From Lysinibacillus sphaericus (GTDB lineage Bacteria; Bacillota; Bacilli; Bacillales_A; Planococcaceae), in contig NZ_CP015224.1 of NCBI RefSeq assembly GCF_001629735.1, forward strand, positions 1,674,001 through 1,738,000: a stretch of 64,000 nucleotides of DNA, given 5' to 3'. Positions 18,067 to 27,435 of the stretch are shown piece by piece; position 1 is the first letter of the stretch; the number at the start of each line of letters is the position of its first letter. A program made the position numbers and the translations under genes. The notes beneath the pieces were generated by a model. The model did not search any database. It saw nothing but the letters and a program-made list of their open reading frames with translations, and was not told the origin of the DNA.

Positions 18067-18606
18067 TTAACCTGAAATAAGACGTTTTTCTTTTAATGAT
18101 CCCACTTGACCAAGAATTAGGGCTCCGAACATTTGTATAATCGTCTTCACTATAATTTGTCCTACAATAGCGGCAGGTACTGCTTCCCAAGGCAATATAT
18201 TAGCTCCAAGTGGACTCAATCCAATGACTACAAAGATTGCAGAATCCAAAAACCCTCCCACGATTCCACTGTAAAGCACTCGCCAAGCCATTGGTAATTT
18301 CAGTCGACTATAGATTTCTGTATCAGCTGTTTCAGCCACAACAAATGAGACAGCCGATGCTACCACAATTAAAAGTGTATCCCCGAGTATGAATGACACT
18401 ACTGCTGATAAAATTAAAGCTGTAACGATAAAGAAATATGTCTTTGTTCTACCATATTTATTTTGCACAAGGTCCCTGAAAATAAAGGTCGCCCCTATTA
18501 AAAGCGTCCCCATTGGAACAATAAACATCCCAAACTGTAATGGCGCAAATGCTGCTGTTACCACATTAGCGATGATAATCGATAATAAATAAAATAAAAT
18601 TCTCAT
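18067..18606 (-). CDS. VUT family (YhhQ-like) queuosine precursor transporter
   Basis: 179 residues with about six membrane helices. The conserved segment FIFRDLVQNKYGR and the AETADTEIYSRLK loop identify the VUT/DUF165 family, whose E. coli member YhhQ imports preQ0/preQ1. It is the last gene of the riboswitch-controlled que cluster, 45 bases after queE, which supports uptake of a 7-deazaguanine precursor. GAGGAG precedes the ATG. Confidence 0.87.
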   Translation of the reverse strand: MRILFYLLSIIIANVVTAAFAPLQFGMFIVPMGTLLIGATFIFRDLVQNKYGRTKTYFFIVTALILSAVVSFILGDTLLIVVASAVSFVVAETADTEIYSRLKLPMAWRVLYSGIVGGFLDSAIFVVIGLSPLGANILPWEAVPAAIVGQIIVKTIIQMFGALILGQVGSLKEKRLISG

Positions 18607-18651
18607 TCTGGTACTCCTCTAATACATTTATAGACATTTCGTAATGGCACA

Positions 18652-19380
18652 CTATACACCTCTTTTATTTCCCCATACAAGAGTGTGCAACTGTGGCAAT
18701 ACTTTAACATCCTTTAATTCTTCATCTTTCAACACGCTATCAATCAGTGCATGATATTTATCTAGTAAATTTTTCATTAATCGCGAATTGTCATTCGTTG
18801 TGAGATCATCATTGCCGACTTGAAGATAAAAGGGGATAGTTGGAAATTGATGGTGAATTTGTTTAGCAAAATCGTAATCCTCTTGAGTAAAAACGACTAT
18901 TTTTAGAGAAATATGGTGATGACTATTTCGCAATCTAAGTTTTCCAAAAATATCCACCAACACTGAATACTCTGTTGTCATACCTGAACTAGGCGCCTTG
19001 GGAGAAATGGTCAATTCATCAATGTCGTACATCCAGTTCTGCCACCTACTTCCTTGTGTTTCCACCGCAACCTTTATGTTGTTTTCTTTTAAAATGGCAA
19101 TAAGCGCCTCTAAATTAGCATAAAGTGCAGGATTGCCGCCTGAAATCGTAACATATGAAAAGCCATTACCCCCAAGACGCTTCAACTCTGCCCAAATCTC
19201 TTCCGCTGTCATTTGAACAATAAGATGCTTTCCGCTACCGTCCCACGTAAACGACGAATCACACCACGAACAAGAATAATCACAGCCAGCCGTTCTTACA
19301 AACATGGTCTTTTGGCCCACTACCATTCCCTCGCCTTGAATTGTCGGTCCAAAGATCTCGATAACAGGTATCTTACTCAA
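18652..19380 (-). CDS. queE: 7-carboxy-7-deazaguanine synthase
   Basis: A radical-SAM enzyme converting 6-carboxytetrahydropterin to 7-carboxy-7-deazaguanine. The iron-sulfur cysteines are in CDYSCSWCD (Cys33, 37, 40), with IFGPTIQGEG and VTISGGNPAL (SAM-binding GGNP) present. It ends VLPQLHTLVWGNKRGV as in Bacillus QueE. I place the start at a TTG at 19380 overlapping the queD stop by eight bases, which gives 242 residues, matching the family. The longer frame would add 16 residues inside queD. Confidence 0.93.
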   Translation of the reverse strand: MSKIPVIEIFGPTIQGEGMVVGQKTMFVRTAGCDYSCSWCDSSFTWDGSGKHLIVQMTAEEIWAELKRLGGNGFSYVTISGGNPALYANLEALIAILKENNIKVAVETQGSRWQNWMYDIDELTISPKAPSSGMTTEYSVLVDIFGKLRLRNSHHHISLKIVVFTQEDYDFAKQIHHQFPTIPFYLQVGNDDLTTNDNSRLMKNLLDKYHALIDSVLKDEELKDVKVLPQLHTLVWGNKRGV

Positions 19381-19846
19381 CTTCCATCCACTCCCGTCTC
19401 GCTTCTGCATAGCTTGTTGGAGTTTCATATAGTCTGATAAATTCTACACGCGCACCATTATTTCTTTGCTCATCACGCAAGGCCACTACCATGGTATCGT
19501 AAATCCAAACAACTATATTTTCTGCTGTAGTATTCATAGGTGGAAGCGTTTCGTTTAAATAACGGTGATCCAGATGAATCTCAATTTTTTGTTTCCATAT
19601 TCTTTTGATATCACCAAAATCAATCATCAAGCCGCGTTCATCTGTATATCCACTAAGTCCCAATACAACACGATAAGTATGGCCATGTAGGTTTTTACAT
19701 TTGCCCTCATAATGATGTAAATGATGAGCAGCATCGAAGGTAAATTCTTTGCTTACAAGCACACGCTTAGCATGATAGTTCAATTGATTACTTTGGATAT
19801 CTACCCCTATTTTTTGGAGCTTATCGACGATTTTAAAATCTGACAT
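19373..19846 (-). CDS. queD: 6-carboxy-5,6,7,8-tetrahydropterin synthase
   Basis: Converts dihydroneopterin triphosphate to 6-carboxytetrahydropterin. Zinc histidines lie in DAAHHLHHYEGKC and NLHGHTYRV, and Cys50 is at the catalytic position. 157 residues. AGGAAGGAG inside the end of queC precedes the ATG; the genes are two bases apart. Confidence 0.93.
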   Translation of the reverse strand: MSDFKIVDKLQKIGVDIQSNQLNYHAKRVLVSKEFTFDAAHHLHHYEGKCKNLHGHTYRVVLGLSGYTDERGLMIDFGDIKRIWKQKIEIHLDHRYLNETLPPMNTTAENIVVWIYDTMVVALRDEQRNNGARVEFIRLYETPTSYAEARREWMEVE

Positions 19847-19848
19847 GC

Positions 19849-20508
19849 TTAAAACTCCTTCCTATAGCTTAGATACTCATCAAGCCCTTTTTTTCGCAGT
19901 TTACATGCGGGGCATTCCCCACAACCATCTGCGATTACTCCGTTATAGCAAGTCAATGTTCTTTCCCGAACAAATTCTAGAGCCCCAAACTGATCGGCAA
20001 GCTCCCATGTCTGCGCTTTATTGAGCCACATTAACGGTGTATCAATCACAAAGGAATTATCCATCGATAAATTTAACGTTACATTCAAGGACTTAATAAA
20101 AACATCTCGGCAATCCGGATATCCACTGAAATCCGTTTCACATACACCAGTTACAATATGCTTGGCTCCTATTTGACTTGCTAAAACACCAGCGAATGAA
20201 AGAAAAAGAAGGTTTCGTCCAGGTACAAATGTCGATGGAAGCTCACCATTTTGACCGTCTTCCACTTTAATGTCTTGTCGTGTCAATGCATTCGGAGCAA
20301 GCTGATTTAAGAGGGTCATATCAAGTATGTGATGCTTAATACCAAGCTCCTCTGCTATCTGTTCCGCACATTCAATTTCAAGGCGATGTCTTTGTCCATA
20401 ATTAAAAGTCACGGCCTCAATCTCTGCAAAACGTTCTTTTGCCCAAAACAGACAAGTTGTACTATCCTGACCTCCACTAAATACAACAATTGCTTTCTCC
20501 TGCTTCAT
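19849..20508 (-). CDS. queC: 7-cyano-7-deazaguanine (preQ0) synthase
   Basis: An ATP-dependent amidation and dehydration enzyme making preQ0. The PP-loop [13 protein letters not shown] lies at residues 11-23, and the zinc site is formed by the cysteines of LTCYNG and [13 protein letters not shown] near the C-terminus. 219 residues, as in Bacillus. It heads a queC-queD-queE-VUT unit with its own riboswitch. Confidence 0.95.
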   Translation of the reverse strand: MKQEKAIVVFSGGQDSTTCLFWAKERFAEIEAVTFNYGQRHRLEIECAEQIAEELGIKHHILDMTLLNQLAPNALTRQDIKVEDGQNGELPSTFVPGRNLLFLSFAGVLASQIGAKHIVTGVCETDFSGYPDCRDVFIKSLNVTLNLSMDNSFVIDTPLMWLNKAQTWELADQFGALEFVRERTLTCYNGVIADGCGECPACKLRKKGLDEYLSYRKEF

Positions 20509-20536
20509 CTATAAAAACTCCCTTTGATGGAAAAAA

Positions 20537-20559
20537 CAGCACGCTAAGAAAAGGTGCTG
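20537..20559 (-). terminator. Terminator linked to the second preQ1 riboswitch
   Basis: Stem CAGCAC / GTGCTG followed on the minus strand by TTTTTT, placed between the second preQ1-I aptamer and queC. It is the likely expression platform that stops transcription into queC when preQ1 is bound. Confidence 0.75.
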
Positions 20560-20566
20560 CTTTCTC

Positions 20567-20602
20567 CTTAGTTTTTTTAAGAGGGTAGCTAAAAACCTCT
20601 TT
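20567..20602 (-). ncRNA. PreQ1-I riboswitch (second copy, before queC)
   Basis: The minus-strand RNA reads AGAGGTTTTTAGCTACCCTC, then TTAAAAAAACTAAGG. This fits the class I aptamer: stem AGAGG/CCTCT, an AGCTA loop with the ligand-pairing C, an A-rich tail and a CTAA that can pair with TTAG in the loop as a pseudoknot. It begins about 26 bases after the queF stop. Confidence 0.85.
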
Positions 20603-20627
20603 TTTGATTGGACTAACTAATTTCTCG

Positions 20628-21128
20628 TTATCGATTATCAATTTTTTCTGGATAAAGGTCATGGTTCATTAAACGGTAATTTGCGATTTCTTCATATTTA
20701 GTCTCTGGCTTCCCATAGTTACACCACGGATCGATTGAAATCCCCCCACGTGGCGTAAACTTCCCCCAAACCTCGATATATCGAGGGTCAAGCAATGTAA
20801 TTAAGTCATTCATAATGATGTTAACGCAATCTTCATGGAAATCACCGTGATTTCTAAAACTGAATAAATACAACTTTAGTGATTTACTCTCTACAATTTT
20901 TTTGTCTGGAATATACGAGATGTACATCGTTGCAAAATCAGGTTGATTGGTAAGCGGGCATAAACTAGTGAACTCTGGACAATTAAACTTAACGAAATAA
21001 TCGCGATTGGAATGAAGATTATCTACTGCCTCCAATACCTCAGGTGCATATTCAAATGAATAGTTCGTTCCTTGATTACCTAATAATGTTAAATCCTTTA
21101 GTCCTTCTTCATGACTTCGACCAGACAT
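20628..21128 (-). CDS. queF: NADPH-dependent preQ0 reductase
   Basis: Reduces the nitrile of preQ0 to preQ1. The family motif [13 protein letters not shown] carries the catalytic Cys57 and Asp64, and the later [12 protein letters not shown] is also diagnostic. 166 residues, matching the unimodular Bacillus QueF. The start at 21128 has AAGGAGG upstream; the longer frame is not supported. First gene of the que cluster, under its own preQ1 riboswitch. Confidence 0.95.
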   Translation of the reverse strand: MSGRSHEEGLKDLTLLGNQGTNYSFEYAPEVLEAVDNLHSNRDYFVKFNCPEFTSLCPLTNQPDFATMYISYIPDKKIVESKSLKLYLFSFRNHGDFHEDCVNIIMNDLITLLDPRYIEVWGKFTPRGGISIDPWCNYGKPETKYEEIANYRLMNHDLYPEKIDNR

Positions 21129-21217
21129 AAAAAAACCTCCTTGTAAAATGTTTCCCAACACTTTCAAGAGAGGCTTTACCAATTCATCTATTAAAACATA
21201 CGTCTAAACATAAAAAA

Positions 21218-21240
21218 GCCACGTCCGATATGGACATGGC
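21218..21240 (-). terminator. Terminator of the queF preQ1 riboswitch
   Basis: Stem GCCATGTCC / GGACGTGGC (minus strand, one G-T pair) followed by TTTTTT, 17 bases past the aptamer. Likely the transcription-attenuation platform for queF. Confidence 0.8.
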
Positions 21241-21257
21241 AAATTGTCATGTTTCCA

Positions 21258-21295
21258 TAGTTTTTTATAGAGGGTATCAGCTATGAACCTCTCCC
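21258..21295 (-). ncRNA. PreQ1-I riboswitch (first copy, before queF)
   Basis: Minus-strand RNA AGAGGTTCATAGCTGATACC, CTCTATAAAAAACTATGG. The P1 stem AGAGG/CCTCT, AGCT ligand loop, A-rich strand and a five-base pseudoknot CATAG/CTATG are all present. The pseudoknot has compensating changes relative to the common CTAG/CTAA form. Confidence 0.92.
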
Positions 21296-21324
21296 GATCA
21301 AGTTCGGGCATTCTTTTCCTCCAT

Positions 21325-21353
21325 ATAATACGAAAAATAGTACGAAACGTCAA
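21325..21353 (-). promoter_or_regulatory. SigA-type promoter of the que leader
   Basis: Minus-strand TTGACG (21353-21348), 17-base spacer, TATTAT (21330-21325). Placed about 30 bases upstream of the first preQ1 aptamer, as expected for the leader RNA. Confidence 0.8.
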
Positions 21354-21723
21354 ATAGATTTTTTCATACAAAATCCCAGAATTGCTTCTTCTGAAATTAC
21401 ACTGTCATTCTAGGCTATATTTTAGCAGCTCATAAAATCTTAGCTGGGCATAGTTTCATTACTATTCGTAAAAAATAAAACCTGAGTGTAGTATTACTTA
21501 AATCCTATAATCCACTCTAAAGTAATACTATTATAGTCGGTTAGAAGTGACCTTTCTCAGCTCTATTAGCGCAAAATTAGCTAGATAATGCTCCCTTAAA
21601 ATGAAAAAGCTCCTAACATATTTTCAAACTGAAATAAATCAACTACAATGGACAAATGGTAGAAATTCTAAAATCTACCCAATTACCTTAATTTATACAA
21701 ATTTACTGTGAAGGAGCACGAAC
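21354..21723. other. Intergenic between the que cluster and the M13 peptidase
   Basis: No gene supported. It contains an imperfect inverted repeat around 21490-21535 (AGTATTACTTA and TAAAGTAATACT). The plus-strand promoter for the peptidase should lie in the second half. Confidence 0.4.
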
Positions 21724-24078
21724 ATGAAAAAGAAGTTTTTATCCTTACTCATGACCGTCATAATGGTCCTGTCCGTAAGTGTAGCGGTGTATGCTGATGA
21801 AAAGTCACCACCTGCGACAAGAGGAGAAATTGTTAAAACCTTGTTGATAGCTGCAGATACCTATCAACCAGGACTAAATAAGGAGGCAATTATACAAGGC
21901 TCTAAAAACAAAGATTTACGAGAAAATGAGCCAGCGAAGAAAGTTGAAGCTTTAGTTATGTTGAGCAGAGCATTCGGCGAATTGCCAAAGCCTGTTGGAA
22001 ATGATCTTCGCAGTGGCACATTTGGAGTTGAGTATACTGATGTACCTACATGGGCTAAGAAAGATATCGATAAACTGACTAAAGCAGGCATACTGACAGG
22101 CAACCCTGACGGTACATTAGGAGCAAATGAAGAAATTACTATCGATGAATTCCAAAACCTGATTGCCAGAATATGGACACTTAAAGGTTCCCATTTAAAC
22201 GATGATTTTTATGAAGCCATCAATAAGGAATGGTTAAATAAATCGACTATTCCAGTCGGAGAAATCATGGGCGGCGGATTTTCTGAGCTTCAAAAACAGA
22301 ATACTGATAAAATCGAAAAGATAATAGATGAGCTCTCTGGCAAACAATTTGCAAAAGGATCAAAAGAGCAGAAAATTGCCGATTTCTATTCGACAGCATT
22401 GGATACAAACAATAGAAATAAACAAGGAATTGAGCCCATTCAAACATATGTAAAAGCAATTGATGAAGCTAAAACTCTTGCTGAACTTGTGCAAGCAGAT
22501 CTTCATTTGGAGAAAGAATTAGGTATAAGCTCACTATTCAGCTTTGCCATTATGAACGATGCAAAGAATAGCAGTGAAAATGCTTTGTATTACACTGGGT
22601 TAGCTACTGGTTTGGATAAGAACAGTTTTGTAACTGAAGACTCTAACGCGAAAAAAGCCTATATTCAGTATATGACCAGACTATTAGTACTATCGGGCGA
22701 AAAAGAATCTACGGCAATTGCTCTAGCAGAGAAAATTTATGAAATGGAAAAAAGCTTAGCTTCCGTATCACTTGACCCTCATGAACAAGGCGACGTTAAG
22801 AAATACTATAACCCTTATACAATCGAGCAATTTAACAGCATGTTCAAAACAGTAGATATGAAACAAGTTTTAAATTCGATGAAAGTTGACAGTGTTGATA
22901 AAGTCATCGTATTTGATGTGAAGCTGGCGCAAAAAGGCGCGGAGCTCTTGAATGAAAAGAATCTTAATGTGCTGAAAGCTTACTCTAAATTGCAGCTCCT
23001 TATGGCAACTGGCGGTCTGTTGTCAGATGAATTCGGAGATGCTGCTAATGAGTTTTCTGCAACGTTATATGGAGTTTCAGGCGTAAAAACAGATAAGGAA
23101 ATCGCAATAGCTAAGACAACTAGCACAATGAGCGGATACTTGGAGCAACTGTTCGCCGAAGAACATTTTTCACCAAAAGCTAAAAAAGATGTTGAACAAA
23201 TGGTAGATAAGTTAATTGCTACGTATGAGGAAAGAATCAAATCCCTTGATTGGATGTCAGAAACAACAAAAGCTAAAGCAATTAAAAAGCTGGATACAAT
23301 GATTGTTAAAATCGGTTACCCAGATAAGTGGGATACGACATTAGATAAAGTAACTATCAAGACATATGACGAAGGTGGTTCGCTATTTTCTAATACCTTC
23401 ACAGTAACCAAAGCATACATTGATAACACAAAAGCTAAGCTAGGAAAACCAGTAGATAGAACGGCATGGGTAACGAGTGTCTATACCGTTAATGCTTTTT
23501 ACAATCCTCTTAATAACGAAATTACGTTCCCTGCTGGTATTCTTCAAGCGCCTTTTTATGATATTAACGCTAAACCTGAAGAAAATTATGGTGCCATTGG
23601 CATGATTATTGGTCATGAAATCAGCCATGCATTTGATAACAATGGATCTGCATACGACGAAAATGGAAATGCAAATAACTGGTGGACAGAAGAAGACTTT
23701 AAGAAATTCGAAGAGAAAAACCAAAAGCTGATTGAGTTTTATAATGCCATTGAGATTATTCCTGGTGTTTTGAATGACGGTCAGCTTACATTAAGCGAGA
23801 ATGGCGCTGATTTAGGTGGAATGGCGGCTTCACTGCAGGTTGTCTCTCAAATGAGTAATCCAGATTTTAAAGCATATTTCGAAAGTAATGCAAAAATGTG
23901 GAAATCCACAACAACAAAAGAATTTGCAGCAATTTTGAGCAAAAATGATGTACATTCATCCAATAAAGTTCGGGTAAACCGCACGATTGTAAACTTCCAG
24001 GAATTCTATGACACCTATGGAATTAAGCCTGGAGATGGCATGTATGTAGCTCCGAAAGATCGAGTTTCCATCTGGTAA
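21724..24078 (+). CDS. Secreted M13 (neprilysin/PepO-like) metallopeptidase with SLH-like N-terminus
   Basis: The signal peptide MKKKFLSLLMTVIMVLSVSVA leads the protein. Residues about 30-160 hold SLH-like repeats (EYTDVPTWAKKDIDKLTKAG, GNPDGTLGANEEITIDEFQ), then a complete M13 peptidase. The zinc site is HEISH (631-635) with the third ligand in ENGADLGG (Glu692). 784 residues, ending SIW as in neprilysins. The SLH repeats probably hold the enzyme at the cell wall. It cleaves peptides outside the cell; substrates unknown. GAAGGAG precedes the ATG. Confidence 0.92.
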   Translation: MKKKFLSLLMTVIMVLSVSVAVYADEKSPPATRGEIVKTLLIAADTYQPGLNKEAIIQGSKNKDLRENEPAKKVEALVMLSRAFGELPKPVGNDLRSGTFGVEYTDVPTWAKKDIDKLTKAGILTGNPDGTLGANEEITIDEFQNLIARIWTLKGSHLNDDFYEAINKEWLNKSTIPVGEIMGGGFSELQKQNTDKIEKIIDELSGKQFAKGSKEQKIADFYSTALDTNNRNKQGIEPIQTYVKAIDEAKTLAELVQADLHLEKELGISSLFSFAIMNDAKNSSENALYYTGLATGLDKNSFVTEDSNAKKAYIQYMTRLLVLSGEKESTAIALAEKIYEMEKSLASVSLDPHEQGDVKKYYNPYTIEQFNSMFKTVDMKQVLNSMKVDSVDKVIVFDVKLAQKGAELLNEKNLNVLKAYSKLQLLMATGGLLSDEFGDAANEFSATLYGVSGVKTDKEIAIAKTTSTMSGYLEQLFAEEHFSPKAKKDVEQMVDKLIATYEERIKSLDWMSETTKAKAIKKLDTMIVKIGYPDKWDTTLDKVTIKTYDEGGSLFSNTFTVTKAYIDNTKAKLGKPVDRTAWVTSVYTVNAFYNPLNNEITFPAGILQAPFYDINAKPEENYGAIGMIIGHEISHAFDNNGSAYDENGNANNWWTEEDFKKFEEKNQKLIEFYNAIEIIPGVLNDGQLTLSENGADLGGMAASLQVVSQMSNPDFKAYFESNAKMWKSTTTKEFAAILSKNDVHSSNKVRVNRTIVNFQEFYDTYGIKPGDGMYVAPKDRVSIW

Positions 24079-24175
24079 ACAGCTAATTCAATAGCTCTTA
24101 CATCCCTATAAAAAAGTTAAGTGACTGTCTAGAGAAAGAGTATGGCGCTTTACTAAGATTGTTGCTGTTAAAACA

Positions 24176-24220
24176 AAAAGGCAGATTTAATCTATACATT
24201 TAGATTAAATTCTGTCTTTT
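24176..24220 (+). terminator. Terminator after the M13 peptidase
   Basis: Long stem AAAAGGCAGA-TTAATCTA / TTAGATTAA-TTCTGTCTTTT with a short loop and T-rich tail, about 100 bases past the stop. Confidence 0.75.
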
Positions 24221-24390
24221 GTTTCAATATTTCATGCATTAAATTTATCCATATTAGCAACCTTATCATTTTGGCTTACCTACTAAAACAAACGAGTAAA
24301 AGTTTCTCTAAATATTACCTATCATCACTTCATGTACTTTAAGGGGATAAAAAAACATCTTTCACCCACACTAATGGTGGAGGTGAGATG

Positions 24391-24543
24391 ATGATGGGTA
24401 ATAATAAACATAAAAATAATAAAACGCAAGACAACAAAAAACAACAGAATCAAAATCAAAATGCTAACAGAGAGCGTAAAAACAGAGAAGAGTTCGCAGA
24501 GGAAATAGATTTCAGTCAAATTATAAATGAAAAGAATAAATAA
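24391..24543 (+). CDS. Small Asn/Lys/Gln-rich protein (50 aa)
   Basis: GGAGGTGAG precedes three consecutive ATG codons; the middle one has the best spacing. The protein begins MMGNNKHKNNKTQDNKKQQN, is extremely hydrophilic, and ends with an acidic amphipathic stretch (EEFAEEIDFSQII). Composition is like small acid-soluble spore proteins, but I recognise no named family. A terminator follows. Confidence 0.6.
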   Translation: MMGNNKHKNNKTQDNKKQQNQNQNANRERKNREEFAEEIDFSQIINEKNK

Positions 24544-24557
24544 TTAATGTGGAACGT

Positions 24558-24600
24558 AGCCCCAATATCCTTTTAAAAAGCTGTATATTGGGGCTTTTTG
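24558..24600. terminator. Terminator
   Basis: Stem AGCCCCAATAT / ATATTGGGGCT followed by TTTTT, ending the small Asn-rich gene; it can also serve the convergent methyltransferase gene. Confidence 0.85.
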
Positions 24601-24634
24601 TATTTCCTTAAACGAACCCCCTTCTATTGGCTAT

Positions 24635-25390
24635 TTATACATTACCTAGATAGCTTCGTGTTATATTCTGAAGAACAATTTGTCCATTCTTACTGTATTT
24701 TTCGAATAACCCCGACAGGAGAAAAATGAAATTTTCATATTCGTCGTCGTGTTTTTTTGGAGCATACGAAGCTGATAAATTCCTTCCCAAGAAATCCTCA
24801 TAATTAAAAATCAAATCATTTTGATACTTTATAAGCTCATACTTTCCATCCTTAAAAAAGCTGTTAAAAATTGCTGGAGTATCTTCCATTCCACCGCTAA
24901 ATCCTTTGAAATTCGAACAGGTCTTTTGGCAAATTGCTGCATTCTCTTGAATAATTGGACTAGTTAAATCTCTACTATTCCACACAAGAGCAACATTTGC
25001 ATTTTGTTTTAATATCCGTTGACATTCCATTTTAAAAGCTTTTTTATCAAACCAATGAAATGCCTGTGCCACAGTTACTAAATCAATACTATTGCCTTTT
25101 AATGTGGTATGTTCAGCAGTTCCTTTTATTGATTTAAAACGAGAATGGAAGCTTAAAGACTCCTCAGCCATCTTTCTCATGTCGTCATTTGGCTCCACAC
25201 CAATAACATTCATCCCTTTTTCAAGTAACTGACGGCTCAATATCCCCGTACCTGAACCAATATCTGCCACCGTCTGTTCTCCTTTAAGTTGGTTTGCTGA
25301 AAACAAATAATCAATATATTCATTAGGGTAACTAGGGCGATATTTCGCATATATTTCGGCCTTGTCCGTAAAATTTTCAGTTGTTTTCAC
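24635..25390 (-). CDS. Class I SAM-dependent methyltransferase
   Basis: SAM-binding motif I VADIGSGTGILSRQLLEKG, motif II GVEPNDDM and the motif-III-like DLVTVAQAFHWFD are visible. 251 residues, Methyltransf_11-like (UbiE/YcgJ-type). The AQAFHWF stretch is typical of small-molecule methyltransferases. Substrate unknown. Confidence 0.9.
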   Translation of the reverse strand: MKTTENFTDKAEIYAKYRPSYPNEYIDYLFSANQLKGEQTVADIGSGTGILSRQLLEKGMNVIGVEPNDDMRKMAEESLSFHSRFKSIKGTAEHTTLKGNSIDLVTVAQAFHWFDKKAFKMECQRILKQNANVALVWNSRDLTSPIIQENAAICQKTCSNFKGFSGGMEDTPAIFNSFFKDGKYELIKYQNDLIFNYEDFLGRNLSASYAPKKHDDEYENFIFLLSGLFEKYSKNGQIVLQNITRSYLGNV

Positions 25391-25483
25391 TGTACACCCT
25401 TCCTCCCCACACTATTTTCTTTAATGTTTTGATAATGAGATAAGGATCATACCTTACCAAAATTCATTATCACTCACACTTTA

Positions 25484-25885
25484 TTAGCCCTCCGAAGCTT
25501 CAACACTTTTACAAACCATTAATACATTTCCTTCTAAATCTTTGAACACAAAATAAAAATCATCCTGTATTTCTGTTAAAAGTTCAACATGATTGTCTTT
25601 CATAAATTGATAAGAAGCTTGGATATCGTCCGTCACAAACTGAATGGATGGAACTTGGTAGGTGGCAATATCTCCATCCTCTTTTCTCCACATTGGCATA
25701 GCATCTAAAATCAACCCAGCCGTTCCTTCCATGGGTGCCACGAATAAATGCCCAAAATGTTCTTCTCCCCCCTCCAAACCAAATATTTTCCTGTACCATT
25801 CTATTGCCTTCTCTAAGTTACGAACTGGAACAAACACAGCACCCACTCTGTTTTTAATTGGGGTACTATTGTTAGAAATAATCAT
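25484..25885 (-). CDS. VOC family (glyoxalase/bleomycin-resistance fold) protein
   Basis: 133 residues with the paired beta-alpha-beta-beta-beta modules: GAVFVPVRNLEKAIEWYRKIFGL and the second module from IQFVTDDIQASYQFM to FKDLEGNVLMVC. GGAAGGAG precedes the ATG. Metal ligands are not obvious as a full set, so it may be a binding rather than catalytic VOC protein. Confidence 0.85.
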   Translation of the reverse strand: MIISNNSTPIKNRVGAVFVPVRNLEKAIEWYRKIFGLEGGEEHFGHLFVAPMEGTAGLILDAMPMWRKEDGDIATYQVPSIQFVTDDIQASYQFMKDNHVELLTEIQDDFYFVFKDLEGNVLMVCKSVEASEG

Positions 25886-26076
25886 TCATACACTCTCCTT
25901 CCAATCAAGCATTCCATATACTTTAGAATTCTACCTCACCCTACTATTCACCTTTATTAGTTATCTATTACAACATCACTATCACAGCAAAAAAAAAAGC
26001 GTTAATCGATGGAGGATTAACGTCACAAATGTTTCTTTATTTTTATCTCTCATTTTAACCTCTAGCTTAAGATCAT

Positions 26077-26838
26077 TCATCTATCCTGATTTTCATAATA
26101 AGCTTCATCCGCATATTTTCGGTCTGTTCCTTTTAGGTAGGCTAGGATGATTGTCGGACGCTTAAGTAAAATCCAATCCCCATTTTTATCAAATTTTCTA
26201 CTTGATGTGATCATTCCATTTTGAATTGTCCCATATTTTTTCCCGTTCTTTTTTCCCCACATTTTTAATCGTTTAGCAAAATCTGCATCTTCTGCCATAA
26301 GCATTTCTTCATTAAAACCATTAATCGATTTAAAATCCTTTTTATTACACCAAAAGATTCCCACAGATATGGCTCCATATTTAAAGAATAATGGACCAAT
26401 CAATAACATAGCTGAAACAAAAATTCCTAAAGACATTCTCTCAAACTTCCCTGTAACTCCACCGCCAATGTATTTTCCAGAGCTTAAATACTCCTCTGCC
26501 TTTAACAACACATGGTCATTCATCCGTGTATCTGCATCAATCGTTACGATGATTTCACCTCTTGCTATTTCAACACCAGCATTCCTTATCTTAGAGAGGT
26601 TCTTGTCGTTATTCTCTAATACGATACAATTGTACGATTTTGCAATATCCTCCGTTCTGTCTGTACATCTATTTAATACAACAATGATTTCCACTTGATG
26701 TTCAAATGGCTTGGAAGCTTTTAATATGGATTCTATGCATTTTCCAATGTACTGTTCTTCGTTATGCGCGGGTATTACAACTGAAAATTTTATATCCTCC
26801 TTATTTTTTTCCTTTAAAACGTTCTCCTTTTCATTCAT
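26077..26838 (-). CDS. Family 2 glycosyltransferase
   Basis: GT-A fold with FSVVIPAHNEEQYIGKCIES, the metal-binding TIDADTR (DxD) and later EMLMAEDADFAKRL (ED motif). A hydrophobic stretch at about 145-165 may place it at the membrane. 253 residues; AAAGGGGAG precedes the ATG. Acceptor unknown; no polysaccharide cluster around it. Confidence 0.88.
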   Translation of the reverse strand: MNEKENVLKEKNKEDIKFSVVIPAHNEEQYIGKCIESILKASKPFEHQVEIIVVLNRCTDRTEDIAKSYNCIVLENNDKNLSKIRNAGVEIARGEIIVTIDADTRMNDHVLLKAEEYLSSGKYIGGGVTGKFERMSLGIFVSAMLLIGPLFFKYGAISVGIFWCNKKDFKSINGFNEEMLMAEDADFAKRLKMWGKKNGKKYGTIQNGMITSSRKFDKNGDWILLKRPTIILAYLKGTDRKYADEAYYENQDR

Positions 26839-27216
26839 GTAAAATCTCCCCTTTAACTAACAGTAACTTACATAAGAGTGAATAATATGGAAATAAAATC
26901 AAAGTGGCACTACCTATTCACTTTATTTCCAAACCTACCCATTAATTATTATCTCATTGAATTAATGGTCTCAGCTAGTTAGAATTTGAATTTTTTTCTA
27001 ATTATTATGTATTGTAGAAATAAAAAAATTAGAAGTCTTTATCAACATAAGTTTTTCCTTTTCCCACATTTCAGAACGCCTAAATTTCCTTTCGTCACCT
27101 TCTAGAACATTATGTGAATAAGCTTCTGAGTTCAAATTTACAACAAACTGCAAAACCAAAAGGCATAAACCCCTTGAAGTGATGCTGTTGCGTTTTTAAT
27201 CAAGAGGAAATGATGA

Positions 27217-27396
27217 GATGAAAAGATTCGTGTAGAATATCAGCTACACAAGCTTGAAGTGCGTGCCAACACATCCCTTGAACTTGAACACCTGCAAGCT
27301 TGCTTTCTCAAGAGAGCTGATTGGGATCAAAGCCCATTCAAAATCTATTTTTTGCCATCAAAGAGTACGAATTATTCAAAAGAAATGGGCCATTAA
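27217..27396 (+). pseudogene. Decayed ORF, unidentified
   Basis: A 59-residue frame (from EKIRVEYQLHKLEVRANTSL to STNYSKEMGH) reads like real protein but has stop codons instead of a start just upstream. Origin unknown. Confidence 0.4.
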
Positions 27397-27435
27397 ATAG
27401 AATAGTATGCTACGGGAGAATGAGAACGTGGTGAA

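Noticed and set aside
22980-23240. Antisense frames inside the M13 peptidase gene
   Set aside because: They follow from codon bias of the real gene on the other strand.
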